Below, one piece after another: positions 25,241-34,494 of a stretch of DNA of 64,000 bases. Below the pieces are notes generated by a model. That model saw nothing but the letters and a program-made list of their open reading frames with translations, had not been told where the DNA came from and did not search any database. Positions within the stretch are counted from its first letter, which is position 1. Each line of letters begins with the position of its first letter. Both the position numbers and the translations under genes were made by a program. This DNA comes from Olsenella sp. SW781 (lineage in GTDB: Bacteria; Actinomycetota; Coriobacteriia; Coriobacteriales; Atopobiaceae): contig NZ_SJOU01000012.1 of the NCBI RefSeq assembly GCF_012027725.1, positions 21,702 through 85,701 on the forward strand, in the 5' to 3' direction.

Positions 25241-26431
25241 GTGCTTCTTACCGTCAATCGGATGTCCGCGCTGAGGGCGCTGCGGCGTGAGCGAAGCGAG
25301 AACGGTCGTCTGACCGGCGCCCGAACCGACCTCGCCGCGCCGGACCCCACCCCGCGGAAACGCTGGACCGCCGGCATCATACCGAAGGGCCCGCTCGCGA
25401 TTGACGCGCCGCCGAGCCGGGATCGCCCCCTTGACATCGTGGTCCCGCAGGCGCGCTTGCGACCGCGCGCCGCGTTCTTCCGGAGCTCCGTGCACGGGGG
25501 CGACATTCCGCCCGGCTCCTACGTCAGCTTGGGGGAGGAGGTCGCCTCCGTTGGCCCCGAGCTGCTGTTTCTCGAGCTTGCGGGAGTCATGCACCCCATC
25601 GTCCACGCCCTCGTAGGCTACGAGCTCTGCGGCACCTACGCGCGCGACCCGCGCTCGCCGCGAACGGGCAGTGTGACGTTTGGCGTCGAGCCGGCCACGA
25701 CGAAGGCGAGAATCGCGGAGTTTCTCGACGGCTGCCCGGGCCTGCGCGGCGTTGACCAAGCCCGTCGCACCCTCGCGCATGTCGCCGACAACGCCTGGTC
25801 ACCCACGGAGGCGCTTCTCGCGCTTCTCGTCCGCCTGCCCGTCACCGAGCTGGGCTTCGGCGCGGGGCCCGTGACCCTCAACGTCCGCCACGAGACGACG
25901 GCCGAGCTGCTGCAACGTGGAGTGAGGGCGTCGCGCGTGCCTGACATAGAGGTGGACGGAACGCCCATGGGATTCAACTATGACGGGTACGGGCACTTTG
26001 ACCTCGCCTCCATCGCTCGGGCCGAGTCTGCCGAGGAGCGCATGGGTGCCATGCGCAGCGTGCGCGAGAAATACCTCGACGACCTCAGGAGAAACCGGGA
26101 GCTCACCGCGCGCGGCAAGATAATCCTGCCCGTCATCGCCGACGACCTGTTTGCCGACGGCGGGCTTGACACCGTCATGCTCGAGGCTGCCTTGGCCTGC
26201 GAGGAGCTCTGCGGCCAATCGCTCGGGGACGTGCGCCTGGCGCTCGCGTCCCCGTTGCTCGCCCGGAAACGCCAGGAACTCATCTGGTCGCTCCTCCCGT
26301 GGGAGCCGGGGACGCGCTACGCCCGTGCCATGGCGGCGCGTCAGGAGGCGAGGGAGGGAACCCCCGAGGACGTCCTCCTCCTAGGGGACGAGTTCGTGAC
26401 GGTGGAGGAGGTTTCCCTTGCCGGAGATTAA
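25241..26431 (+). CDS. Nuclease-like protein (AbiEi/DUF559-like), flanked by inverted hairpins
   Basis: A 396-residue protein, paralogous to the gene at 47785. The N-terminal region resembles AbiEi-type proteins (GPELLFLELAGVMHPI ... LVGYELCGTYARDP, about 105-136). The C-terminal region (234-304) resembles the Vsr/DUF559 endonuclease fold: PDIEVDG, GFNYDGYGHFDL, KYLDDLRRNREL, LPVIADDLF. Where DUF559 proteins have an acidic residue before YDG, both paralogues have Asn, so catalysis is uncertain. It starts at a GTG with GGGAGGAGGG. The stop codon TAA lies inside the right hairpin (ATTAAC). This family seems common in Coriobacteria but has no clear function; the fold call is inference. Confidence 0.7.
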   Translation: MLLTVNRMSALRALRRERSENGRLTGARTDLAAPDPTPRKRWTAGIIPKGPLAIDAPPSRDRPLDIVVPQARLRPRAAFFRSSVHGGDIPPGSYVSLGEEVASVGPELLFLELAGVMHPIVHALVGYELCGTYARDPRSPRTGSVTFGVEPATTKARIAEFLDGCPGLRGVDQARRTLAHVADNAWSPTEALLALLVRLPVTELGFGAGPVTLNVRHETTAELLQRGVRASRVPDIEVDGTPMGFNYDGYGHFDLASIARAESAEERMGAMRSVREKYLDDLRRNRELTARGKIILPVIADDLFADGGLDTVMLEAALACEELCGQSLGDVRLALASPLLARKRQELIWSLLPWEPGTRYARAMAARQEAREGTPEDVLLLGDEFVTVEEVSLAGD

Positions 26432-26505
26432 CGCGCACTCGTGCACGAGTTCTAAAGTGCCAACTGGGCAAACGCGAGAAGAACCGTGCACGAGTGCGCG
26501 TTAAT
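26427..26505. repeat. 79-nt hairpin on the right of the nuclease-like gene
   Basis: Perfect 21-bp terminal arms and the same length as the left element. Read in reverse complement, its centre matches the left one at most positions (TGCCAACTGGGCAAACG shared). It supplies the stop codon of the gene it follows. Confidence 0.95.
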
Positions 26506-26543
26506 TGCAGCCGTGACAGGGGACGGGCCGCGGCCCGCGGCAC

Positions 26544-26569
26544 AAAAAAGCCCCGGCGCGAAGCCGGGG
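26544..26569 (-). terminator. Terminator after tRNA-Leu(CAG)
   Basis: Stem CCCCGGC / GCCGGGG with a GCGAA-type loop and a run of six T on the minus strand. Confidence 0.95.
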
Positions 26570-26580
26570 CCAAACAATCA

Positions 26581-26667
26581 TGGTGCGGGCGAAAGGACTT
26601 GAACCTTCATGGAGTTGCCCCCATACGGACCTGAACCGTACGCGTCTGCCAATTCCGCCACGCCCGC
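26581..26667 (-). tRNA. tRNA-Leu(CAG)
   Basis: Acceptor GCGGGCG / CGCCCGC, discriminator A and encoded CCA. There is a long variable arm, the anticodon loop is TTCAGGT (CAG) and the T arm GGTTCAAGTCC. Confidence 0.97.
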
Positions 26668-26796
26668 GTGCAGAGGTCATTCTAGCGCATGCCCCGCAAC
26701 CTGCCAAGTGTTTTTTCTGGCGGGACGGCCCGCCCGCGCGCCTGCGGTAGAATGGGCCCACGACACGGCACACGCAGCACAACCGAAGGAGACGCC

Positions 26797-28551
26797 GTGA
26801 GCGAGACGAGCCCTATCGCGCAGCAGCACACGCCGCCCGAGGAGATCCTCCTAGGCAGGTATCGCGTTCTCGCGCGCCGGGGGACCGGCGGCTTTGGCAC
26901 GGTCTGCACCTGCTGGGACCTGCGCCTCCAGCGCCGTGTGGCCATCAAGCGGCTCCCCATCCTCGATGACGCCGCAACCACGACGGCCGAGGAGGCCCTC
27001 GCGGAGGCGCGCACGGCGTGCATGCTGGGACACCCCAACATCGTGACGGTCTTTGACTTTGAGTCCGACGGGGCCTACGCGTACATCGTCATGGAGTACG
27101 TCGACGGGCTCAACCTCGCCGAGCTGCTCGCCCGCGTGGAGGGCGGCAGGCTCACCTGCGAGGAGTGCGCGCAGGTGCTCGACTCCGTGGCACGCGCGCT
27201 CGAGTTTGCCCACGAGAACCGCGTCCTGCACCTGGACATCAAGCCCACCAACATCATGATCGACCGGCAGGGCGTGGTGAAGCTCGCGGACTTTGGCATG
27301 GCCACGCTCGCCTCGGCCGCCGGATACGGCGGGGCGCGCGGCGGCACCGTGGGCTACATGCCCCCCGAGCAGATCGAGGGCATGCTCGTGGACGAGCGCA
27401 GCGACGTCTTCTCGCTCGCCGTGGTCCTCTGGCAGGCGCTCGGCGGGACCTGCCCCTTTGCCGCGGACTCCGCCGCCGCCTCGCTGCGCCTCATCGAGCG
27501 CGGGCCGCGGCGGCCCCTCTCCCGCGACTGCCCGGAGCTGGCCGGAGACCCCGAGCTCATCCTCGCCGACGCGCTCGCCCCCCAGGCCTCCGCGCGGCCC
27601 GCCGACGTCCGTGAGTTCGCCGACGAGCTCGTCCCCTGGCTGGGCGACCCGCGCGCCGGCGCCGCGTCGCTCAGGGAGCTCGTTGACCAGGCCGAGAAGG
27701 ACGACGGGTCGGCGGCCACGCTCGTGGGCGAGCGCCCGCCGATCGCCCTGCGCCTCCCGTGGCTGCCGAGCGCGATCGGCCGTGCCGTCACCGCGCTCGC
27801 GACGTTCGCGACCGTCCGGCTCGCGCTGCCCGCGCTGCTTGGACCCGAGTCCGGCGCCGCCGCGGCGGCGTCACTCGCGTGCGCCGTTGCCGCGGCGGCC
27901 TGGCCGCCCCTCGGCGGCGCGCTCGGCGGCCTCGCGCTGGCGGGCGCGCTCGGCGTCACCGCGCGGGCGCCCTCGTCGTTCCCGCTGGCGGCCGCGGTAG
28001 CGGCGGCGACCCTCGTGTGGTGGGCCGCCGTGGGCCGAAAGGAGCACCTCGGCGGCCTCGCCGTCCTTCTCCCCTGCTGCCTGCCCACGCCCGCCGCGGG
28101 CGCGGGCGTCGCGGGGTACGCGCTCGACCCCGGCCCCGCCGCGGTCACGGGCGCGGTCGGCTACCTGCTGGGAAGCCTCTTCGGGTGCGCCGTCGACGCG
28201 GGGTTTTCCGCCACGGTGACCGTCGCGGCGCTGCTCGCGGAGTGGTCGGACCCGGCGTTCTGGGCCGTCTGCGCGGGTGCTGCGCTCTGCGGCGCCGTCT
28301 CGTCCGCCGTGGCGCTGCGCGGCTCGGTGGCGGCGGGGGTCTGCGGCCAGATCCTCGGCCTCTGCCTGCTTGTGGGCTCCGAGGTCATCGCAGCTAGCAT
28401 GGAGAATGCCGGTATATGGGCCGCCCTCGATTGGGAGGCCGCCGTCATTGCGGTACTCTTGTCTGTGCTTTTGTGCATTGCGACAGTCCTCAGAGGCCCG
28501 CTCTTCGAGGACCTGGATGACGAGGATGGGTACCATGAGCTTCCTCAGTGA
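26797..28551 (+). CDS. Membrane-bound serine/threonine protein kinase (HLD variant)
   Basis: A 584-residue Hanks-type kinase. Catalytic parts are the glycine loop RRGTGGFGTV, K51 in VAIKRL, the catalytic loop HLDIKPTNIM (D147) and DFG at 165-167. The usual HRD arginine is Leu, making this a non-RD kinase. The C-terminal half (about 325-570) is a set of Ala/Leu-rich membrane helices with no sensor domain seen. GTG start with GAAGGAG. It heads the cluster of FHA, phosphatase, SEDS-PBP and second kinase genes, in the place PknA takes in other actinobacteria. Its end overlaps fhaA by 17 bases. Confidence 0.88.
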   Translation: MSETSPIAQQHTPPEEILLGRYRVLARRGTGGFGTVCTCWDLRLQRRVAIKRLPILDDAATTTAEEALAEARTACMLGHPNIVTVFDFESDGAYAYIVMEYVDGLNLAELLARVEGGRLTCEECAQVLDSVARALEFAHENRVLHLDIKPTNIMIDRQGVVKLADFGMATLASAAGYGGARGGTVGYMPPEQIEGMLVDERSDVFSLAVVLWQALGGTCPFAADSAAASLRLIERGPRRPLSRDCPELAGDPELILADALAPQASARPADVREFADELVPWLGDPRAGAASLRELVDQAEKDDGSAATLVGERPPIALRLPWLPSAIGRAVTALATFATVRLALPALLGPESGAAAAASLACAVAAAAWPPLGGALGGLALAGALGVTARAPSSFPLAAAVAAATLVWWAAVGRKEHLGGLAVLLPCCLPTPAAGAGVAGYALDPGPAAVTGAVGYLLGSLFGCAVDAGFSATVTVAALLAEWSDPAFWAVCAGAALCGAVSSAVALRGSVAAGVCGQILGLCLLVGSEVIAASMENAGIWAALDWEAAVIAVLLSVLLCIATVLRGPLFEDLDDEDGYHELPQ

Positions 28552-29683
28552 CTTTGAGGGGCGCATCAGCTCCGTGTTCGGGGCCGCGCCGCAGGGATAT
28601 ACCGAGCCGTTCTCATTCAAGAAGCTCGCCAAGCGCGCGGCGCGCGAGATGGAGAACGAGACGTACGAGATAGACGGCGTGGACACCGCGCCGGCGCTCT
28701 ACACCGTGCTCGTCTCCTCCTCAGACGACTCCCTCATGCGGCCGCTCTACGAGCAGATCACCTACGAGATCTCCTCCTTCGTCACGGCCCAGGCCCAGAA
28801 GAAGGGCTACGCCTTCGTGGGCAGTCCCCTCGTGCGCTTCATGGTCGACCCGTCGCAGCGCTCCGGCAAGTTCGCCGTCTTCGCGGAGAACGTCGACGCG
28901 CGGACGCTCAACCGCCTGCGCGAGGAGGAGCGTGCGTTCCTCGCGGGCAACTCGAGCGCCGGCGGCGCCGCGGCCAAGATCAACCGTCGCGGACCGCAGC
29001 CGCGACCCACGCGCCGCCCGTCCGACCGCATGGCGTCGCTCGCCCCGCGCGAGCCCGAGCGCCGTCCCGCGCTCTCCGACTCCGAGGCCGGCCTCGAGGT
29101 CATGCCCGCCGAGTTTGACGACGTCGCGGGACCCGTCGCCTCCGCGTCCGAGTCCACGCCCATGCCCGTCGCGGCAGCCGGCACGCCGCTCGTCGCGCCC
29201 GCGGCGCAGCCCGCCGCCATCCCGGTTCCGCAGACGCAGCGCCGCAACGTCCCGCTCGTCGACATGAGGCGCGGCGTGGGGGCGGACGCGGTCGCCGGCA
29301 TCGCCGGCGCGGTCCCCGGGGCCGCCGCCGTGGCGTCCTCCATCCCCGCCCCGGCGCCGACGCCCGCGGCACCGGCCGAGGACGAGAGCGTGGCCACCTG
29401 CCTGCTTATCGACCGCCAGACCGGGCGGACCTTCTCGGCCAAGGCCCCCGCGACCGTCATCGGGCGCGAGCGCTCCCAGGCCGGCGTCGTCCTGCGCGAC
29501 CCCAACGTCTCCCGCCGCCACGCCCAGCTCTCCTTTGACGGGCGCGACTGGCACATCACCGACCTCAACTCCACCAACGGCACGCTCGTGAACGACGTCG
29601 ACGTCCAGGACTGCGTCCTGCGCGACGGCGACCTCATCACGCTCGGCCTCGTGAACCTCGAGTTCAGGGAGATGCGCGCATGA
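28535..29683 (+). CDS. fhaA: FhaA-like protein (DUF3662 plus FHA domain)
   Basis: A 382-residue protein. The N-terminal DUF3662 domain (about 1-125, MSFLSDFEGRISSVFG start) is followed by a long Pro/Ala-rich linker. A C-terminal FHA domain holds VIGRERSQAGVVLRDPNVSR, then RHAQLSF and DLNSTNGTLVND. FHA domains bind phosphothreonine. In mycobacteria FhaA binds phosphorylated MviN and tunes peptidoglycan synthesis. ATG at 28535, inside the end of the kinase gene; the following gene overlaps by 4 bases. Confidence 0.93.
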   Translation: MSFLSDFEGRISSVFGAAPQGYTEPFSFKKLAKRAAREMENETYEIDGVDTAPALYTVLVSSSDDSLMRPLYEQITYEISSFVTAQAQKKGYAFVGSPLVRFMVDPSQRSGKFAVFAENVDARTLNRLREEERAFLAGNSSAGGAAAKINRRGPQPRPTRRPSDRMASLAPREPERRPALSDSEAGLEVMPAEFDDVAGPVASASESTPMPVAAAGTPLVAPAAQPAAIPVPQTQRRNVPLVDMRRGVGADAVAGIAGAVPGAAAVASSIPAPAPTPAAPAEDESVATCLLIDRQTGRTFSAKAPATVIGRERSQAGVVLRDPNVSRRHAQLSFDGRDWHITDLNSTNGTLVNDVDVQDCVLRDGDLITLGLVNLEFREMRA

Positions 29684-30093
29684 TCGACCTCGTCCTCTTC
29701 GTGGGACGCGTCCTTCTCGTCGTCGTCCTGTACATCTTCCTCTTCGCCGTCATGCGGACGGGCGTGGGCCTCGTGCGGGGCCAGCGTCGCGACGCGGCGA
29801 TCTGGTCCGTGGACGTGGAGAAGGGCACCCGCTCGCTCAGGGGCCTGCACGTCGACATCCTCGGCCCCGTCGTCATCGGGCGCTCCCCCTCGTCGGACAT
29901 CGTCGTTGACGAGCCCTACGTCTCGTCAACGCACGCCCGCTTCACCCTCCAGGGGCCGGCCCTCGTGCTCGAGGACCTCGGCTCCACCAACGGAACGCTC
30001 GTCAACGGGCACGGCATCGAGCAGCCCGTCACGCTGAGGGAGGGCGACGAGGTCCAGGTGGGCGACACCATCATGAGGGTGAGCCGCGGATGA
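29680..30093 (+). CDS. fhaB: FhaB-like protein (membrane anchor plus FHA domain)
   Basis: A 137-residue protein with one N-terminal hydrophobic helix (about 3-25) and a C-terminal FHA domain (VIGRSPSSDIVVDEPYVSST, HARF, DLGSTNGTLVNG). Homologues (FhaB/FipA) link Ser/Thr phosphorylation to cell division. ATGA overlaps with genes on both sides indicate tight translational coupling with fhaA and the phosphatase. Confidence 0.93.
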   Translation: MIDLVLFVGRVLLVVVLYIFLFAVMRTGVGLVRGQRRDAAIWSVDVEKGTRSLRGLHVDILGPVVIGRSPSSDIVVDEPYVSSTHARFTLQGPALVLEDLGSTNGTLVNGHGIEQPVTLREGDEVQVGDTIMRVSRG

Positions 30094-31406
30094 CGGAGGA
30101 GTCTCAGGTCATCACCGCCCCGGAGCCCGCCAACGCCCCGGGCCGCGCCGAGATGCCCGTCGAGGGACGCGCCGGCGCGGACAAGGTCACGGGCTCCAAC
30201 GGGTTCATCTCCTGGGGCTCGCGCAGCGACGTGGGCCTCGTCCGCGGCCACAACGAGGACTCGTTCTTCCTTCGCGCGCCGCTCTTCGTGGTGTCCGACG
30301 GCATGGGCGGCCATGCGGCCGGCGAGGTCGCAAGCTCCATCGCCGTTGACACCATCGGCGAGCGCGCGCCCGCGACCGCCGACGACGTCCTGCTCGGCGC
30401 CGCCGTCGAGGCCGCGAACCAGGCCGTGATCAAGGGCGCCGAGGAGGGCATCGGCAAGCCCGGCATGGGCTGCACCGCCACCGCCATCCTCATCGAGAAG
30501 AACAAGATGGCCGTGGCCCACGTCGGCGACTCGCGCGCCTACGTGCTGCACCACGGCACGCTCGTGCGCGTCACGCACGACCACTCCTACGTCGAGGAGC
30601 TCGTCGACTCCGGCCAGATCACGGCCGACGAGGCGCGCACGCACCCCTCGCGCTCCATCATCACCCGAGCGCTCGGCTCGGACCCCGACATGTACGCGGA
30701 CCACTTCTCCCTCGAGGTCAACACGGGCGACCGCATCATCCTGTGCTCGGACGGCCTCTCGTCGATGATCTCCGACAGCGAGATAGAGTCCGTCGCCGTG
30801 TCCAGCGCCACGCCGCAGCAGGCGGCCGACAACCTCGTCTCCGCCGCGCTCACGGCGGGCGGCGCGGACAACGTCACCGTCATCGTCGTTGACGTCCTGA
30901 ACGACGGCGTCGCCGACGAGATCCGCCGGCGGCTCATCCGGCGCGCCGCCATGATCACGAGCGCCGTGGCCGGCGTCCTCATCGCCGCCTTCCTCGTCAC
31001 CGCAGCCTTCGTCCGCAGCGAGTGGTACCTCGCCGAGAACGGCGGCACCGTCGCCATCTACCGCGGCATCAAGGGTGACATCCTCGGCATCCCGCTGAAC
31101 GAGCTCGTGGGGACGAGCGCCGTGAAGGTGAGCGACCTCCCCTCGTCCGTCCAGGACCAGCTCGAGCAGGGCATCCGCGTGAACGGCGAAGAGGCGGCGC
31201 TCGAGACGATCGACTCCTACCACCGCCAGATCGACGAGGAGGCCGTGAAGGCCGCCCAGGTGGCCGAGGGGGCCAAGTCCGACGGTCAGCCCGGCGCCGA
31301 GGAGGGGGCCGCTGCGGAGGACGCCGGTCAGGCGGGCCAGAGCGCTGCCGAGACCCCTCCGACCGAGGGGCAGACGGGCGACGCAGAGACGAACGGGGGC
31401 GAGTGA
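30090..31406 (+). CDS. pstP: PP2C-type serine/threonine phosphatase
   Basis: A 438-residue phosphatase. The catalytic domain (about 45-270) has [37 protein letters not shown] and [12 protein letters not shown], which supply the metal-binding aspartates. A single membrane helix (about 288-308) precedes an extracellular region and an acidic low-complexity tail. It is the expected counterpart of the two kinases in this cluster, as PstP/PrpC is for PknA/PknB. Start overlaps the fhaB stop. Confidence 0.95.
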   Translation: MTEESQVITAPEPANAPGRAEMPVEGRAGADKVTGSNGFISWGSRSDVGLVRGHNEDSFFLRAPLFVVSDGMGGHAAGEVASSIAVDTIGERAPATADDVLLGAAVEAANQAVIKGAEEGIGKPGMGCTATAILIEKNKMAVAHVGDSRAYVLHHGTLVRVTHDHSYVEELVDSGQITADEARTHPSRSIITRALGSDPDMYADHFSLEVNTGDRIILCSDGLSSMISDSEIESVAVSSATPQQAADNLVSAALTAGGADNVTVIVVDVLNDGVADEIRRRLIRRAAMITSAVAGVLIAAFLVTAAFVRSEWYLAENGGTVAIYRGIKGDILGIPLNELVGTSAVKVSDLPSSVQDQLEQGIRVNGEEAALETIDSYHRQIDEEAVKAAQVAEGAKSDGQPGAEEGAAAEDAGQAGQSAAETPPTEGQTGDAETNGGE

Positions 31407-31407
31407 G

Positions 31408-34365
31408 ATGGCGAGAAGAACGCACTTCTCGGGCGCTCGCACGCGCGCGGCCTACGAGGCCATGGCCGCCCCCGCCGCTCCCGCCCCGCGCGGCCTCTCA
31501 CGCCGCAACACCGAGCTCTTCCTGCTGTTCCTCGCGGCGGTGCCCGTCGTCCTGCTCTATGCGATGTACGTGGTCACCACCACGGCGCAGCTGAGCCTCG
31601 CCACGCTGGGCGTGCCGCTGGGGCTCTTCGCCGCCTTCGGCGCGGCCCACGTCGCCATACGCTTCCTCGCGCCGGGGGCCGACCCCGCCATCCTGCCCAT
31701 CGTCTTCGCGCTCTCGGGGACGGGCATCACGTTCCTCACGCGCCTCGCGCCCGATCTCGCCGTCAACCAGGTCATCTGGCTCTTCGTCTCCATCGCGGCC
31801 ATGGTCGTCGTGCTCGCCGTGGTGCGCAACCTCGACCGCCTCGCGGACTTCAAGTACACGCTCGGAATCGCCGGCGTGGTCCTGCTGGTGCTGCCCATGA
31901 TCGTCGGCACCGAGCGTGGCGGGTCCAAGCTCTGGATCAACATCGGCGGCTTCACCTTCCAGCCGGGCGAGTTCGCCAAGATCGCCATCGTCCTCTTCCT
32001 GGCGTTCTACCTCGCCGCCAACCGCGAGGCGCTCTCGGCCTCCATGCGCAAGATCGGCCCTGTGAGCCTCCCGCGCCTGAGGATGCTCCTGCCGCTCTTC
32101 GTGGTCTGGGGCGTGAGCCTGCTCGTCGTGGCCTTTGAGACCGACCTCGGCAGCGCCCTTCTCCTCTTCACGTTCTTCCTCATCATGCTCTACGTGGCCA
32201 CCGGCCGCGTGAGCTACGTCGTGGTGAGCCTCCTTCTGCTCGCCGTGGGCGGCGTGGCCTGCTACAACCTCTTCGGCCACGTGCAGACGCGCGTGAACAT
32301 CTGGCTCGACCCGTGGGCCGACGCCTCGGGCGGCGGCTACCAGATCGTGCAGTCGCTCTACTCGCTCGCCGACGGCGGGCTCATGGGGCGCGGCATCGGC
32401 AAGGGCATGGCGACGGTCATCCCCGTCGTGGAGAGCGACTTCATCTTCTCCGCCATCGGCGAGGAGATGGGGCTGCTCGGCGGCGCGGCCATCTTGATCC
32501 TCTACCTGCTGCTGTGTGTGCGCGGCCTCGCAACGGCGGCGCGCGCCAAGTCCGACACTTCGGCCTTCGCCGCGGTGGGCCTCACGAGCGCCATCTGCTT
32601 CCAGGCCTTCCTCATCGTGGGAGGCGTCACCAAGCTCCTGCCGCTCACGGGCGTGACCCTGCCCTTCATGAGCCAGGGCGGCACCTCGCTGCTCGCGAGC
32701 TTCATCATCGTGGGCCTGCTCCTGCGCGCGGGAGACGAGGGCACCGGCCGCGGCACCCAGATCGAGAGCGGCCTTTCGGGCGAGAAGAACGTGCGCCCGC
32801 CGCTGTCGTCTGTCGCCGAGGGGGCCGGCAAGGTCGGCGCGCACGCGGCGTCCGTGGTGCACGGCAGCCATGCGCGCGGAAGCTTCTCGCTGCTCACGGC
32901 CGAGTCCGGCGTCCTGGGCCGCGTGGCGCTCGGAAAGCGTCTGACGAACCTCATCACGGTCTTCTCGCTGCTCTTTGCCGTCCTTATCGCCAACCTCACG
33001 TACGTGATGCAGATCGACGCCGCGCGCGTGCAGGACCTGCCCACGAACAACCACACCATCGCCCGGAGCGCCTACGTGCAGCGCGGCGCCATCATCACGT
33101 CCGACGGCGTGACGCTGGCCGAGAGCATCCAGCAGGCCGACGGCACCTACCTCCGGAGCTACCCCCAGGGCACGCTCGCGCGCCACACCGTGGGCTACAT
33201 CTCCCTCCAGTACGGCTCAGCCGGCATCGAGGAGACCATGAACGACACGCTCACCGGACATGCGGACTACTCCAACTGGAGAAGCGCGCTCTACACCCTC
33301 GCGGGCGTCGACCAGCCCGGCTCGACCGTGGCGCTCACCATCAACTCGCTCATCCAGCGCGCGGCGGAGGACGCCCTGCAGGGCTACACCGGCTCGATCG
33401 TGATCCTCGACCCCAAGACGGGTGCCGTCCTGGCCAAGGCGTCCAACCCCACCTACACCGTCGACAACCTCGAGTCCGTCATGGCCTCGGGCACGAACGG
33501 CGAGCTCATCGACCGCGCGACGAGCGTCCTCTACCCGCCCGGGTCCTCCTTCAAGGCCCTCACGCTGGCCGCCGCGCTCGACTCCGGCACCACCACGCTC
33601 GACGCCGTCTACGACGCGAGCGCCGAGATAGAGATCGGCGGCGCACCCGTCACCAACAACCACGACGCCGACTACGGCGAGCTCACGCTGCGCGACGCGC
33701 TCGCCGTCTCCTCCAACACCGCCTTCGGGCAGGTCGGCGTGGAGGTGGGAGCCAGCACGCTCGTGAGCTACGCCAACGCCTTCGGCTACGGGCGCCGCGT
33801 CGGCCAGGACTTCAAGTGCACCGCCTCCCTCATGCCCGACCCGTCCGAGATGACGGAGTGGGAGACCGCGTGGGCGGCCTGCGGCCAGCCCGTGGGCGAG
33901 CACGAGAGCCCCGCGGGCCCGCAGACCACCGTCATGCAGAACGCCATGGTGGCCCAGGCCATCGCCAACGGCGGCGTGGTCATGGACCCCTACGTGGTCG
34001 ACCACGTGCTCTCCCCCGAGGGCGTCGAGACCTCGCGCACCCAGGCCCGCTCGCTCGGGCAGGCCATCTCGGCCGACACCGCCGCGCTCGTGAAGGAGGC
34101 CATGCTCCAGGTCGTCGAGAGCGGCACGGGCATGGCGGCCCGGGTCCAGGGGACCCGCGTGGCCGGAAAGACCGGCACCGCCGAGGTCGGAGACGGCACC
34201 ATCAACTCGCTCTTCATCGGCTTCGCGCCGTATGACAACCCGACCCTCGTCATCTCGATCTGCGTCGAGGGCCAGGGGGAGGACGTCGAGGGCCTCGCGG
34301 CCTCGCTCGCCGGGCAGGTGCTCGCGCGCGCCCTCGCCGTGCAGTCATCCGGGGCGGGCAGCTGA
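31408..34365 (+). CDS. SEDS glycosyltransferase fused to class B penicillin-binding protein (RodA/FtsW-PbpA)
   Basis: A 985-residue peptidoglycan synthase in one chain. Residues about 30-450 are a ten-helix SEDS protein with the likely catalytic Asp in [16 protein letters not shown] and the end motif [16 protein letters not shown] charged linker (about 450-515) and one more helix lead to a transpeptidase. Its SxxK serine is S713 (SSFK, K716), its SxN is S768-S769-N770 and KTG is K921-T922-G923. In other actinobacteria rodA and pbpA are adjacent separate genes. ATG starts one base after the phosphatase stop. Confidence 0.95.
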   Translation: MARRTHFSGARTRAAYEAMAAPAAPAPRGLSRRNTELFLLFLAAVPVVLLYAMYVVTTTAQLSLATLGVPLGLFAAFGAAHVAIRFLAPGADPAILPIVFALSGTGITFLTRLAPDLAVNQVIWLFVSIAAMVVVLAVVRNLDRLADFKYTLGIAGVVLLVLPMIVGTERGGSKLWINIGGFTFQPGEFAKIAIVLFLAFYLAANREALSASMRKIGPVSLPRLRMLLPLFVVWGVSLLVVAFETDLGSALLLFTFFLIMLYVATGRVSYVVVSLLLLAVGGVACYNLFGHVQTRVNIWLDPWADASGGGYQIVQSLYSLADGGLMGRGIGKGMATVIPVVESDFIFSAIGEEMGLLGGAAILILYLLLCVRGLATAARAKSDTSAFAAVGLTSAICFQAFLIVGGVTKLLPLTGVTLPFMSQGGTSLLASFIIVGLLLRAGDEGTGRGTQIESGLSGEKNVRPPLSSVAEGAGKVGAHAASVVHGSHARGSFSLLTAESGVLGRVALGKRLTNLITVFSLLFAVLIANLTYVMQIDAARVQDLPTNNHTIARSAYVQRGAIITSDGVTLAESIQQADGTYLRSYPQGTLARHTVGYISLQYGSAGIEETMNDTLTGHADYSNWRSALYTLAGVDQPGSTVALTINSLIQRAAEDALQGYTGSIVILDPKTGAVLAKASNPTYTVDNLESVMASGTNGELIDRATSVLYPPGSSFKALTLAAALDSGTTTLDAVYDASAEIEIGGAPVTNNHDADYGELTLRDALAVSSNTAFGQVGVEVGASTLVSYANAFGYGRRVGQDFKCTASLMPDPSEMTEWETAWAACGQPVGEHESPAGPQTTVMQNAMVAQAIANGGVVMDPYVVDHVLSPEGVETSRTQARSLGQAISADTAALVKEAMLQVVESGTGMAARVQGTRVAGKTGTAEVGDGTINSLFIGFAPYDNPTLVISICVEGQGEDVEGLAASLAGQVLARALAVQSSGAGS

Positions 34366-34494
34366 TGGGGGCGCGACAGACCGACAGGACACACTGACCA
34401 ACGAAGCAGAAACGAACCAGAGATAGAGCAGGACGCGCCCTCGGCGCACAGAAAAGGGGACGCGGCACGGCCGCGAGCGGGATAGGAGTTGAGC

